Below, one piece after another: positions 1-8,146 of a stretch of DNA of 64,000 bases. A model generated the notes under the pieces. It saw only the letters and a program-made list of their open reading frames with translations. It ran no database searches and was not told the DNA's origin. Every line of letters begins with the position of its first letter. The stretch's first letter is position 1. The translations under genes were made by a program, and so were the position numbers. Source of the stretch: Streptomyces sp. NBC_01454 (lineage in GTDB: Bacteria; Actinomycetota; Actinomycetes; Streptomycetales; Streptomycetaceae); NCBI RefSeq assembly GCF_036227565.1, contig NZ_CP109460.1, positions 7,440,001 to 7,504,000 on the forward strand. The letters run 5' to 3'.

Positions 1-156
1 CGCGGCCTCGTAGCCGGTGACCAGCCAGGCGTACACCCCGCTGGGGAAGCGCACCCGGTGGACGGGACCGCGCTCGCGCAGCTCGGCGTAGAGCGGATAG
101 GGGTCACGCTTGTACTCCGCCCCGTGGAGCTCCACGGGTTCGGACGGTCTGGACAC
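1..156 (-). CDS. Cytochrome P450, N-terminal fragment (cut by window edge)
   Basis: The gene reads leftward off the window, so only its first 52 codons are present. The start is GTG at 156, with an AGGAGG ribosome site 5 bases upstream. The peptide contains YKRDPYPLYAELRERGPVHR and then AWLVTGYEAA, the usual beginning of actinobacterial soluble P450s (the first helix and first beta-sheet of the fold). The heme-binding Cys region lies outside the window, so substrate and completeness cannot be judged. A competing ATG at 161 is in another frame and gives no recognisable protein. Confidence 0.8.
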   Translation of the reverse strand, partial: MSRPSEPVELHGAEYKRDPYPLYAELRERGPVHRVRFPSGVYAWLVTGYEAA

Positions 157-458
157 GGCATCCTCCTGCGGTGACGTCGAACCGCGCCCGGACGGCACGG
201 CGTTGGAGAGGTCGGGCAGGGGGCGCGCCGAGTTCCCGTGGGGCGGGGGGAAATTCGGGTGAGCGGGCGAAAGCCGGCCGGACGGGGTGGCCGCGGGCGG
301 TGCAACGGGTGCCACCCACCCAGCTGCGCGGGCACCGCAATCCCAGTTAGTCGGCCCCGGGAGCCACTCGGTTCCGGCGACGGAACGGGACAAACCTCAC
401 GTGCCGACGGACCCCCGATCGCCCTCGCCGCACCGGCCGCAGCTGCCACCATGACGCG
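157..458. other. Intergenic region, P450 to copper genes
   Basis: This GC-rich stretch separates the leftward P450 from the rightward copper genes, so it should hold two divergent promoters. I found no convincing -10/-35 pair, no CsoR-like AT/GC palindrome and no plausible small gene. Open frames here read as Arg/Pro/Gly-rich noise. Confidence 0.5.
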
Positions 459-740
459 ATGTCCAGCTCTTCCGCCGACCGCAGTCGGCCCCCTCTCCGC
501 CAGGCCGTCACACGGCTGCTGCCCGCCCGGCCGGTCCTCGGTTTCCTCGCGCTGCTGGTGGTGCTCGGCACCCTGTCGTACGCCGTCGGCACCGCGGTCG
601 GCCCGGTGGCACCGGGGCTGCGCCCGGCCGGCGGGAGCGGTACGGGAGGCGGTGCGCCCGACGGCGGCGGGGACATGGGCGGGATGCACGGCATGGGCGC
701 CGCGGCCCCCCGTCCGCTGCCGGTGGGAGGGCCGCGATGA
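459..740 (+). CDS. Small Met-rich membrane protein ahead of copper ATPase
   Basis: A 93-residue protein with one clear membrane segment (about residues 27-46, LGFLALLVVLGTLSYAVGTAV) followed by a Gly-rich outer tail carrying GGDMGGMHGMG. Met/His clusters of this kind bind Cu(I) or Ag(I) in known copper proteins. Its stop overlaps the start of the copper ATPase (ATGA), so the two are probably translationally coupled. I infer a copper-binding accessory role. No named family is recognised, and the ribosome site before the ATG is weak, so the exact start is uncertain. Confidence 0.7.
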   Translation: MSSSSADRSRPPLRQAVTRLLPARPVLGFLALLVVLGTLSYAVGTAVGPVAPGLRPAGGSGTGGGAPDGGGDMGGMHGMGAAAPRPLPVGGPR

Positions 741-3127
741 CGCCGCAGCCCGGGCCCGTCCCCGCACAGCAGCGGACCGCCGACCGGACCACCACCCTCA
801 CGGTCGGCGGCATGACCTGCGCGGCCTGTGTGGGCCGGGTCGAGAAGAAGCTCGGCCGGCTGGACGGCGTCACCGCCTCGGTCAACCTCGCCACCGGCCG
901 GGCCACGGTCAGCCACCCCGCGGCGGTGTCCGCCACCGACCTCATCGCCACCGTCGAGGCCGCCGGCTTCACCGCCCACCTCCCCGAACCGGACCCGGAT
1001 CGGGACGCGGACGGGGACGGGGACGGGGACGGGGACGCGAGTCGGGCACCCGCCGGCGGCCCGGACGACGGCGGTCCGGACGACGGGGAGGACGCCGCCC
1101 GCGCCGAACGCCACCGGCTGCTGGTGACCGCGCTGCTCTCGCTGCCCGTCCTGGTGCTGTCGATGGTGCCCGGATGGCAGTTCCGCAACTGGCAGTGGCT
1201 GTGCTTCGTGCTGGCCGCACCGGTCGCCGTGTGGGGCGCCGCCCCCTTCCACGCCCGTGCGCTGCGCGGACTGCGGCACGGCGCCGCGACCATGGACACC
1301 CTGGTCTCCCTCGGCGTCGCCGCTTCCTTCGGCTGGTCCACCTATGCGCTGTTCCTCGGCGGGGCCGGCGCGCCCGGGATGACCATGCCGTTCAGCCTGC
1401 TGCCCACGGCCGGCGACGGCGTGGCGCACCTCTACCTCGAAGCCGCCGTCGGCGTCCCGCTGTTCGTGCTGGCCGGGCGCCGCATGGAGGCCAGGGCCCG
1501 GCACGGCACCGGCGCCGCGCTGCGGGCCCTGGCCGAACTCGCCGCCAAGGACGTCGCCGTGCCGACGGCCGACGGTGAGAGGCGTATCCCCGTGAGCCGG
1601 CTGCGGGTCGGGGACCGCTTCCTGGTCCGGCCCGGCGAACGGGTCGCCACCGACGGCACCGTCGTCGAGGGCAGCTCCGCCCTCGACCTGTCCCTGATCA
1701 CCGGCGAGAGCCGCCCGGTCGAGGTCGGTCCGGGCGCGGCGGCCGTCGGCGGCGCGGTCAACTCCGGCGGGCTGCTGGAGGTACGGGCCGGCGCGGTGGG
1801 CGCAGACACCCAACTCGCCCGGATCACCCGCCTCGTCGAGGACGCCCAGACCGGCAAGACCAGGGTCCAGCGGCTGGCCGACGCGGTGGCGGCGGTCTTC
1901 GTCCCCGCCGTCCTGACCGTCTCGGTCAGCGTCCTGGGATTCTGGCTCGGTGCCGGAGCCGACCCGCAGGCCGCGGTGACCGCCGCGGTGGCCGTCCTGG
2001 TCGTGGCCTGTCCCTGCGCGCTGGGGCTGGCCACGCCGACCGCGCTGCTGGCCGCCACCGGCCGGGGCGCCCAGCTGGGCATCCTGGTGCGCGGCCCGGA
2101 GGCGCTGGAGCGGCTGCGGCACATCGACACCGTCGTGCTCGACAAGACCGGCACCCTCACCACGGGCCGGATGAGCGTCACCGCCCTCACCGCCCGTTCC
2201 GGCGGCCTCGACGCCACCGCGGTGCTGCGGCTGGCCGCCCTCGTCGAGCGGGGCTCCGAGCATCCGCTGGCCCGCGCGATCACCGCCCACGCCCGCGAAC
2301 GGCACCCGGACCCGCAGCAACTCCAGTCGCCCGTACAGGACTTCAGGGCGACACCCGGACACGGCGTCGAGGGCACGGCGGACGGACACCGGGTGGCGGT
2401 CACCCGGCCCGGCGACCTCGACGGGCTCCCGGCGCCGCTTCCGGAGGCGGTGCGGTCCGCGGAGGCCGACGGCCACACCGCCGTCCTGGTCACCGTCGAC
2501 GGCACCCCGCAGGCGGTGCTCGCCGTCGGCGACGTGCTGCGCCCCGACAGCTACCGCGCCGTCGACCACCTGCGGCGTCTGGGGCTGCGGCCGGTACTGG
2601 CGACCGGCGACCGCCCCGCCACCGCCCGGGCGGTGGCCGCCCATCTGGCCATCACCGAGATCCATGCCGAGGCCCGCCCCGAGGACAAGGCCGCCCTGGT
2701 CCGCACCCTGACGGAGCAGGGCCGCCGCGTCGCCGTCGTCGGGGACGGGGTCAACGACGCGGCGGCACTGGCGCTCGCCGACCTCGGCATCGCCATGGGC
2801 AGCGGCACCGACGCCGCGATCGGCGCCGCCGACGTCACCCTGGTACGCGAGGACCTCCAGGCCATCGCCGACGCGGTCCGGCTGGCCCGGCGCACCCTGG
2901 GCACCATCCGCACCAACCTCGGATGGGCCTTCGGCTACAACCTGGTCACCGTGCCGCTGGCCGCCGTCGGCCTGCTCAACCCGATGCTCGCGGCCGCCGC
3001 GATGTCCGCCAGCTCCCTGCTCGTCGTGGGCAACAGCCTCCGGCTGCGCGCCTGGCGCCCGCGCGGCGCCACCACCGCCCGCCGCCCGCACGGCCCGCGG
3101 GCCCGAAACCGTGGGGAGACCTCATGA
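737..3127 (+). CDS. copA: Copper-translocating P-type ATPase (CopA-like)
   Basis: A 796-residue P1B-type ATPase that should export Cu(I) (or Ag(I)) across the plasma membrane. It has one N-terminal heavy-metal-associated domain with MTCAACVGRVEKK (Cys about 28 and 31). An Asp/Gly linker (about residues 88-118) follows, then membrane helices. The CPC metal motif lies in VACPCALGLATP (about residue 425), the phosphorylation motif DKTGTLT starts near residue 469, and GDGVNDAAAL is the hinge motif. Length fits the family. It overlaps the gene before it by 4 bases and the PCuAC-like gene after it by 4 bases, giving a coupled three-gene copper operon. No CopZ or CsoR gene is nearby. Confidence 0.95.
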   Translation: MTPQPGPVPAQQRTADRTTTLTVGGMTCAACVGRVEKKLGRLDGVTASVNLATGRATVSHPAAVSATDLIATVEAAGFTAHLPEPDPDRDADGDGDGDGDASRAPAGGPDDGGPDDGEDAARAERHRLLVTALLSLPVLVLSMVPGWQFRNWQWLCFVLAAPVAVWGAAPFHARALRGLRHGAATMDTLVSLGVAASFGWSTYALFLGGAGAPGMTMPFSLLPTAGDGVAHLYLEAAVGVPLFVLAGRRMEARARHGTGAALRALAELAAKDVAVPTADGERRIPVSRLRVGDRFLVRPGERVATDGTVVEGSSALDLSLITGESRPVEVGPGAAAVGGAVNSGGLLEVRAGAVGADTQLARITRLVEDAQTGKTRVQRLADAVAAVFVPAVLTVSVSVLGFWLGAGADPQAAVTAAVAVLVVACPCALGLATPTALLAATGRGAQLGILVRGPEALERLRHIDTVVLDKTGTLTTGRMSVTALTARSGGLDATAVLRLAALVERGSEHPLARAITAHARERHPDPQQLQSPVQDFRATPGHGVEGTADGHRVAVTRPGDLDGLPAPLPEAVRSAEADGHTAVLVTVDGTPQAVLAVGDVLRPDSYRAVDHLRRLGLRPVLATGDRPATARAVAAHLAITEIHAEARPEDKAALVRTLTEQGRRVAVVGDGVNDAAALALADLGIAMGSGTDAAIGAADVTLVREDLQAIADAVRLARRTLGTIRTNLGWAFGYNLVTVPLAAVGLLNPMLAAAAMSASSLLVVGNSLRLRAWRPRGATTARRPHGPRARNRGETS
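1010..1033 (+). repeat. Hexanucleotide tandem repeat in copA linker
   Basis: Four perfect tandem copies of GACGGG lie inside the copper ATPase gene and encode Asp-Gly dipeptides in the linker between the metal-binding domain and the first membrane helix. Gain or loss of a unit keeps the reading frame, so slippage would change linker length without breaking the gene. Confidence 0.9.
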
Positions 3128-3594
3128 AGCGGCCCTCCGTCCAGGCCGTCGCCGTCCCGCTGCTCACCTGCCTGGTGACCCTCGGCACGCTCACTGCATG
3201 GACCGCCGCCGGCAACGCCGGCACCCCCGCGCGCCTGAGCGTCGCCGAGGGCCGGGTACTGATCCCCGCGGGGTCCGACGCCACCGCCGCCTTCTTCACG
3301 ATCCGCAACACCGGAGGCGCCGACGACGTCCTGACGGGCGTCACCGGACCCCCCGGTCACCGCACGATGCTCAGCCGCACCGTCGACATCGGCGACAACG
3401 CCCGCAGCATGGCGATGGTCAAGGACGCCACCGTCCCGGCCGGCGGCGCCCTGACGATGACCGCGACCACCCTGGACGTCATGGTCAGCCCGCCGCCCCG
3501 GCTCGCGCCCGGCGACCGGCTCACCTTCACGCTGCACTTCCGCCACAGTCCACCGCGGACCGTACGGGCCCTGGCCGTGGCGCCCGGCCGGTGA
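3124..3594 (+). CDS. PCu(A)C-family periplasmic copper chaperone-like protein
   Basis: A 156-residue exported protein. An N-terminal hydrophobic segment (residues 9-29) acts as signal or anchor, followed by a cupredoxin-like DUF461/PCuAC domain recognised from AAFFTIRNTGGADDVL and VPAGGALTMTATTLDVMV. Family members carry Cu(I) outside the membrane, for example to cytochrome oxidase. The usual first His-Met region is kept (GHRTMLSRTV), but the usual H-x-M near the end of the domain reads D-V-M here, so binding may be altered. It starts on the ATGA overlap with the ATPase stop, so it is part of the copper operon. Confidence 0.85.
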   Translation: MKRPSVQAVAVPLLTCLVTLGTLTAWTAAGNAGTPARLSVAEGRVLIPAGSDATAAFFTIRNTGGADDVLTGVTGPPGHRTMLSRTVDIGDNARSMAMVKDATVPAGGALTMTATTLDVMVSPPPRLAPGDRLTFTLHFRHSPPRTVRALAVAPGR

Positions 3595-3602
3595 ACCACC
3601 GC

Positions 3603-3646
3603 GACGGGGCTCATGGACCGGCCACCGCCCGTCCATGAGCCCCGTC
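3603..3646. terminator. Convergent hairpin terminator
   Basis: A perfect 16-bp inverted repeat with a 12-base loop (arms 3603-3618 and 3631-3646) sits between the ends of the copper operon and the leftward sigma-factor gene. There is no U-run, as is common in Streptomyces. It can serve both directions. Confidence 0.8.
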
Positions 3647-3667
3647 CGCCCCGCCGGTCACGGCCCG

Positions 3668-4261
3668 TCAGGCCACCGCGCCCGCGAGGTCCCGCGGCCG
3701 GTCGGCCGACTCGGCCCGCTCCGCCTCCGTGAGCAGAGCGACGAGCGCCTCCCGGGCGCGTGCCACCCGGGACCGCACGGTCCCCACCGGGCAGCCGATC
3801 ACCCCGGCCGTTGCCGCGTACGGCAGCCCCAGCAGCTGTGTGAGCACGAACGCCTCCCGCCGCTCCGGCGTCAGCGCCGCCAGCAGTTCGGCCAGCGCGA
3901 TGCCCTCGTCGAAGCCGGGCACCCCCCGGGGCTGCACCCGCTCGGCGGCCGTCTGCCAGTCATCCGTCGCGGCCAGCCGGGGCCGGACCGCACGGGACCG
4001 TATGCGGTCCGCCACCACCCGCCGGGCGATGGTGAGCAGCCAGGTACGGGCCGAGGACCGGCCCTCGAACCGGGGCAGACTGCGCAGCGCCCGGACGTAG
4101 GTGTCCTGCACCAGGTCGTCGGTCGCCTGCGGATCACCGCTGAGATGCGTCACATAGCGCCGCACATCGAGCTGGGTGGCCCGGACGAACTGCTCGACGG
4201 CCCGCTCGTCACCGCCGCGGGCGGCCAGCGCCCAGCCGGTCACGCTCTCGTCATCGCGCAT
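3668..4261 (-). CDS. ECF-type RNA polymerase sigma factor
   Basis: A 197-residue sigma-70 family protein of the extracytoplasmic-function type. Region 2 runs about residues 20-88 (AVEQFVRATQLDVRRYV, DLVQDTYVRALRSLPRF) and contacts the -10 element. Region 4 runs about residues 127-175 (LTPERREAFVLTQLLGLPY, then VGTVRSRVARAREAL) and contacts the -35 element. Regions 1 and 3 are absent, as expected. The zinc-finger gene starts divergently 49 bases away, which suggests a sigma/anti-sigma pair. Position inside the copper block suggests, but does not prove, control by copper or envelope stress. Confidence 0.92.
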   Translation of the reverse strand: MRDDESVTGWALAARGGDERAVEQFVRATQLDVRRYVTHLSGDPQATDDLVQDTYVRALRSLPRFEGRSSARTWLLTIARRVVADRIRSRAVRPRLAATDDWQTAAERVQPRGVPGFDEGIALAELLAALTPERREAFVLTQLLGLPYAATAGVIGCPVGTVRSRVARAREALVALLTEAERAESADRPRDLAGAVA

Positions 4262-4310
4262 TCCGGCACCGCCCCTCGCCGCCGCTCAGCGCGTCGGGGA
4301 GGATGGGCGC

Positions 4311-4601
4311 ATGCTCTGCACGCGCATCCGTACGGCACTCTCCGCCCGCCTCGACGGCGAGGAACTGCCCCCCGGTCTCACCGTCGAACGGCTCGAGACA
4401 CACCTCGCCGAGTGCCGGGACTGCCGGCGCTGGGAGGCGCAGATCCGCGCGCTGGCGACCGGTGCGGTCCGCGCACCGGGGCAGCCCGAGGACGACCCGG
4501 CGGCCGCCGACGCGCTGCTCGCCCGGTTGCGGACGGCCACCCTGCAGCCGGGGCCGGTACTTCCCGGCAGGGCGGACAGCGGCGGGAAACGGGCGGATTG
4601 A
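4311..4601 (+). CDS. HC2 zinc-finger protein, putative anti-sigma factor
   Basis: A 96-residue soluble protein with H31-x3-C35-x2-C38 (HLAECRDCRRW), the zinc-binding HC2 motif of zinc-associated anti-sigma factors. No membrane helix follows, unlike many RsrA/RskA relatives. It is divergent from the ECF sigma gene; start to start is 49 bases. The start was chosen by the GGGGAGG site about 7 bases upstream of ATG 4311. Likely role: binding and holding the neighbouring sigma factor, with release by redox or metal change. The partner assignment is inferred from position. Confidence 0.8.
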   Translation: MLCTRIRTALSARLDGEELPPGLTVERLETHLAECRDCRRWEAQIRALATGAVRAPGQPEDDPAAADALLARLRTATLQPGPVLPGRADSGGKRAD

Positions 4602-4819
4602 GCCGGCCGGGGTGCCGGCGTACGGGCGCCCGCCCGCGCCGGCCGGTGCGCCCGAAGCGGACACGGGCGGCAGCGCCACCGGCATCCGGACAGGATTCGT
4701 CATCTGGAGTCCTTCGCGTGATCCGGTCACCGCGCACGGCGGGGACCGGTGAAGTCGGAGCCGGGCAGGGGCGCGAGCCCTCCGCGCCCGTGAGCCGGCT
4801 CGGGAATTCGACCGTGCTG

Positions 4820-5599
4820 TCAGCCGACAGCCGGTTCACACGGCGGACCCCGCAACGACCTCGTATGGGCCAGCAGCAGCTGGTGCACCGCACGCCGCGG
4901 CTCCGGCCGGGCGGAGCGCACGGCAGGCGGGGTATCGGGCAGCACGATCCGCCAGACCAGCACCAACGGCGCGTACAGCCAGGCCGACACGCACCGTACG
5001 AGCCGGAACGCCGCCCGCTCGCCGCCCCACAGCCACGCGGCGCTGAGCAGCGCGACCAGCAGATGGGCCGCGAGCATCCCGGACGCACTGCCGTGCATCC
5101 CGGCCATGCCGGAGGCGCCGTCGTGCATCCCGGCCATGCCGTCCGCCCCGGCCATCCGGCTCATGTGCTCCATGCCCGGCATGGCAGCGGTGTGATCCGT
5201 CCCGGGCAGGGCCGCCATCTGCCGGTGCATCAGCTGCGTCAGCCGCGCGGCGTCGTCGTCCGGGAGCGGCGTTCCCTGTGCGCCGCACAGCCAGGTGTCC
5301 GCCCATCGGCCCAGCGTGCGCGGTGCGCCGCCTCCGGGGCCGGCGACCGCCTGGCCGAACGAGAACGCGGTGTGCAGGGCCGCCTGGGTGCCGACGGTCA
5401 GCAAACCCACCAGGAGCGGGCCGCGTTCCCGGCCCGCGCAGCACCAGGCGCCGGCCGCGGTACCCGCCCCGGCCGCGCACAGCATCCACGCGGGAATCGT
5501 GGCATCCGACATCACCACGTGGCCCAGCGCGGCGAGCAGCACACACACGACCGCGAACACCGCGGCGCGTAGCCCCCTGAGAACCTGCCCCGCATCCAT
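4820..5599 (-). CDS. Met/His-rich integral membrane protein
   Basis: A 259-residue membrane protein of no named family. It has about four hydrophobic segments: residues 10-32, 36-52, 62-80 and a C-terminal pair around 175-215. Between them is a hydrophilic loop with a striking Met repeat (PGMEHMSRMAGADGMAGM and a second GMAGMHG copy, about residues 138-172). The repeat echoes the GMHGMG tail of the small protein at the head of the copper operon, so I infer Cu(I)/Ag(I) binding at the membrane. It lies downstream of the zinc-finger gene on the opposite strand. Function beyond metal binding is unknown. Confidence 0.75.
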   Translation of the reverse strand: MDAGQVLRGLRAAVFAVVCVLLAALGHVVMSDATIPAWMLCAAGAGTAAGAWCCAGRERGPLLVGLLTVGTQAALHTAFSFGQAVAGPGGGAPRTLGRWADTWLCGAQGTPLPDDDAARLTQLMHRQMAALPGTDHTAAMPGMEHMSRMAGADGMAGMHDGASGMAGMHGSASGMLAAHLLVALLSAAWLWGGERAAFRLVRCVSAWLYAPLVLVWRIVLPDTPPAVRSARPEPRRAVHQLLLAHTRSLRGPPCEPAVG

Positions 5600-5732
5600 G
5601 ACAGGCCCATCGTCGCACCCCGCTTCCGGAACGGGACGACAGGGGCCCCGACCTGCCGCGTCAGCCGTCGCGGGAGGACGGCGAGTTGCCGTGGCGACGA
5701 GGTGTGCCGGGCCGGGCCCGGAAAACAGCGGT

Positions 5733-5759
5733 GCCCGCCCCGACGGCTTCGGGGCGGGC
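5733..5759 (-). terminator. Terminator after ferredoxin gene
   Basis: An 11-bp perfect stem (arms 5733-5743 and 5749-5759) with a 5-base loop lies just past the ferredoxin stop in its reading direction. It is followed by a short T-run (TGTTTT on the minus strand), so it looks like a true intrinsic terminator for the P450-ferredoxin operon. Confidence 0.85.
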
Positions 5760-5800
5760 GGCGAGGGTGTGCCGATGAGGATCCTTCTCCGTCTTCTGCC

Positions 5801-6016
5801 CTAGGGCCGCGGCCCGATGACCTCCGTGCCCTCGCGCACGGTGATGGCGAGCGCCGGGCACACCTCGGCGGCATCCAGGGCGCGCGCGTCCTCCTCGATC
5901 CGCTCGTGCCGCGGACGGGCATGGCTGCCGTCGAGCACGAAGAGGTCCGGGGCGATGGCGGCGCAGGAGCCCGAGGCGATGCACTGCCGGGGGTCGATCT
6001 CCACGTTCCAGGTCAT
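5801..6016 (-). CDS. 3Fe-4S ferredoxin, P450 partner
   Basis: A 71-residue ferredoxin of the short actinobacterial type that feeds electrons to P450s. The cluster ligands are visible in CIASGSCAAIAPDLF (two Cys) and VCPALAI (third Cys). The middle position of the usual CxxCxxC has only two Cys, which fits a [3Fe-4S] rather than a [4Fe-4S] cluster. It starts 4 bases after the P450 stop, so the two are co-translated. No ferredoxin reductase is adjacent. Confidence 0.93.
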   Translation of the reverse strand: MTWNVEIDPRQCIASGSCAAIAPDLFVLDGSHARPRHERIEEDARALDAAEVCPALAITVREGTEVIGPRP

Positions 6017-6020
6017 CGGC

Positions 6021-7211
6021 TCACCACCCCACCGGCATCACCCGGGGCCCGCGCACCAGCATCTCGCTCTTCCACTCCACATCGCCGGCCAGCCGCAGCC
6101 CCGGGAACCGGGTGACCAGTGCGCCGAGCGCTTCCTGGAGCTCCAGCCGGGCCAGCGGCGCCCCCAGGCAGTGATGGACGCCATGACCGAAGCCGAGATG
6201 CTGGGTCGCGGCCCGGGAGATGTCCAGCGTCCCGGGCGCCTCGAAGCGCAGCGCGTCCCGGTTGGCCGCGCCCATCGCGATCAGGACCGGGGTGCCGGCC
6301 CGCACCAGTGTCCCGCCGACCTCGACATCCTCCGTCGCGTAGCGGGGCTGGCCCGCGCCACTGCCCAGCGGGACGAAGCGCAGCAGCTCCTCCACGGCGT
6401 TGCCGATCAGCTGCGGCTGCTCGCGCAGCCGGGCGAGCTGCCCCGGGTGATCCAGCAGCGCCAGGACGAAGTTGGGGATCTGGGTGGCGGTGGTCTCGTG
6501 CCCGGCGACCAGGATCCCGACGCACAGGTCGACGAGTTCGAGCTCGGACAGCCGGTCGCCGACATCCCGGGCGTCGATCAGCGCCGTCATCAGATCGTCC
6601 TGCGGGGACCGCCGGTGTTCGTCGATCAACTGCCCCATATAGGCGCGGAGTTCTTCGAGATTGGCGTCGAACTCCGCCGCCGTCAGGGAGCTTGTCGACA
6701 GCGCGGCATCGCTCCACACCCGGAAGCGCGGCCGGTCCTCGGCCGGCACACCCAGCATCCGGCAGATCACGGCGACGGGGATGGGCAGCGCATAGCGGTC
6801 CACCAGGTCGGCGGGCGGTCCGGCCGCCTCCAGCTCGTCGAGCAGGTCCTGGGTCAACTGCCGTACCTGCGGGCGGAGTTTCTCGACCTGGCGCACGGTG
6901 AAGGCCTTGGCCACCAGCGCCCGCAGCCGGGTGTGGTCGGGCGGGTCCATCCCCAGGATGCCGCTGTCACGGCGCCCTTCGGACTGCCGGGGCTCGTCGT
7001 GCAGGGCTCCCAGGGCGCGGCTGAAGCGCTGGTCGCCGAGGACGAACCGGGCCTCGGCGTACCGGGTCACCAGCCAGGCCGGCTCCCCGTAGGTCATCTG
7101 CACCTTCAGCAGCCCGGGGTGGTTGCGGGCCTGCTCGTACTCCTCGGCAAGAGCGAGGCTCTCGGGGATATTGAACGGGTAGGAAAGGGGTGCTGTATCG
7201 ATCGTGGTCAT
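6021..7211 (-). CDS. Cytochrome P450 monooxygenase
   Basis: A complete 396-residue soluble bacterial P450. The oxygen-activating I-helix motif AGHETT is at residues 236-241, the ExxR region is near 274-278 (EELLR), and the heme loop is FGHGVHHCLGAPLAR with ligand Cys348. All conserved residues are present, so it should be active. The operon is P450 then ferredoxin, and a TetR gene is divergent. A palindromic operator lies just upstream of its start codon, so the TetR protein probably represses it. The substrate cannot be told from sequence. The start ATG 7211 follows a GGGAGG site. Confidence 0.95.
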   Translation of the reverse strand: MTTIDTAPLSYPFNIPESLALAEEYEQARNHPGLLKVQMTYGEPAWLVTRYAEARFVLGDQRFSRALGALHDEPRQSEGRRDSGILGMDPPDHTRLRALVAKAFTVRQVEKLRPQVRQLTQDLLDELEAAGPPADLVDRYALPIPVAVICRMLGVPAEDRPRFRVWSDAALSTSSLTAAEFDANLEELRAYMGQLIDEHRRSPQDDLMTALIDARDVGDRLSELELVDLCVGILVAGHETTATQIPNFVLALLDHPGQLARLREQPQLIGNAVEELLRFVPLGSGAGQPRYATEDVEVGGTLVRAGTPVLIAMGAANRDALRFEAPGTLDISRAATQHLGFGHGVHHCLGAPLARLELQEALGALVTRFPGLRLAGDVEWKSEMLVRGPRVMPVGW

Positions 7212-7225
7212 GGCGACCTCCCTTG

Positions 7226-7243
7226 TGTAAGCACCTGCTTACA
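7226..7243. promoter_or_regulatory. Palindromic TetR operator
   Basis: An 18-bp palindrome, TGTAAGCA-CC-TGCTTACA, lies in the 113-base gap between the divergent P450 and TetR genes, 15 bases before the P450 start. Both half-sites match perfectly. Size and symmetry are typical of TetR-family operators that control the regulator and its neighbour together. Confidence 0.85.
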
Positions 7244-7324
7244 AACGGTAGGCCGCTCCCTCGGGGCGGTCAACGACGCATTGTGGCCGTCCTGGTGACG
7301 GCCCGACGGAAAGGAAGCGTGGCG

Positions 7325-8002
7325 ATGGCCAAGTCCCCGCAGCGCGGCGCGGCGGGCACCTACCGCCGGGACGCGCAGGGCACCCGGCTGCGGCTGCTGG
7401 ACGCCGCGTCGGAGCTGTTCGCCGAGCGCGGCTACGAACGTGCGACGGTGCGCGACATCGCGGCCCGGGCCGGGGCCAACCAGGCCCTGCTGTTCCGGTA
7501 CTTCGGCTCGAAGAAGGCCCTGTTCGGCGAGGTCATGGCGCGGGGCGGCCAGGAGCAGCTGCGCAGCACGCCCGCCGAGCGACTGTTCGAGGTCGCCCTG
7601 CGCGGCATGCTGGCCGGCGGCGGGGACGGCGCCGACCGTTCGCTGGAGGTGTGTCTGCGCTCCATAGGTGGCAGCGACGAGATCGCCGACGCCCTGCGGG
7701 GGCTGGGGGAGGAGTACGCGGAGGTCCTCGCCACGCTCTCGGAATCCGAGACCGGGGGGCTGCGCGGCGATCTGGCGCTGTCGTGGCTGCTGGGAATTGG
7801 CTTGATGCGGGTGGTGGTCGCCAAGGAGCCGCTGGCGAGCGCCGACCCGGACACGGTGTGCTCGCTCGTCGTGGGGGCCTTGGGGGGACTGCTGGAGGGC
7901 CTGCCGAAGGACGACGACGGCCGGAGTGGCGGGGAAGGCGGGGGAGACGGAGCGGGTGGGGGAGTCGCGGACGGCGGGGAAAGGGGCGGGAATCCGGAGT
8001 GA
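7325..8002 (+). CDS. TetR/AcrR-family transcriptional regulator
   Basis: A 225-residue regulator with the family's N-terminal helix-turn-helix (about residues 22-70: LLDAASELFAERGYERATVR, then ALLFRYFGSKKALFGEVM). The C-terminal ligand/dimer region is less conserved and ends in a Gly/Asp/Glu-rich tail (GGEGGGDGAGGG). ATG 7325 was chosen because AAGGAAG lies 7 bases upstream; GTG 7319 would sit too close to that site. It is divergent from the P450 with the operator between them, so it should regulate both genes. The inducer is unknown. Confidence 0.92.
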   Translation: MAKSPQRGAAGTYRRDAQGTRLRLLDAASELFAERGYERATVRDIAARAGANQALLFRYFGSKKALFGEVMARGGQEQLRSTPAERLFEVALRGMLAGGGDGADRSLEVCLRSIGGSDEIADALRGLGEEYAEVLATLSESETGGLRGDLALSWLLGIGLMRVVVAKEPLASADPDTVCSLVVGALGGLLEGLPKDDDGRSGGEGGGDGAGGGVADGGERGGNPE

Positions 8003-8146
8003 GCGGGCGGGGCGCGGTGTGCCGCCGTGCCTCCTGCTGCGTTCCAGTGACTCTCCGGCGGGTCGCAAGTCAGTGATCAAATGCCCCTTTATCGTCATGT
8101 TTGCAGAGAATATTCTTTTTCTGCTCAGTCGAGTGAAGGTGGAAAC

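Noticed and set aside
347-3091. A 914-codon open frame antisense to the copper ATPase
   Set aside because: Gly/Asp/Arg-rich composition with no domain; it is the mirror of a high-GC coding strand.
4251-4703. Leftward frame starting at 4703 with a fair ribosome site
   Set aside because: Apart from its first hundred or so bases it runs antisense through the zinc-finger gene, and the Pro/Ala-rich peptide has no recognisable core.
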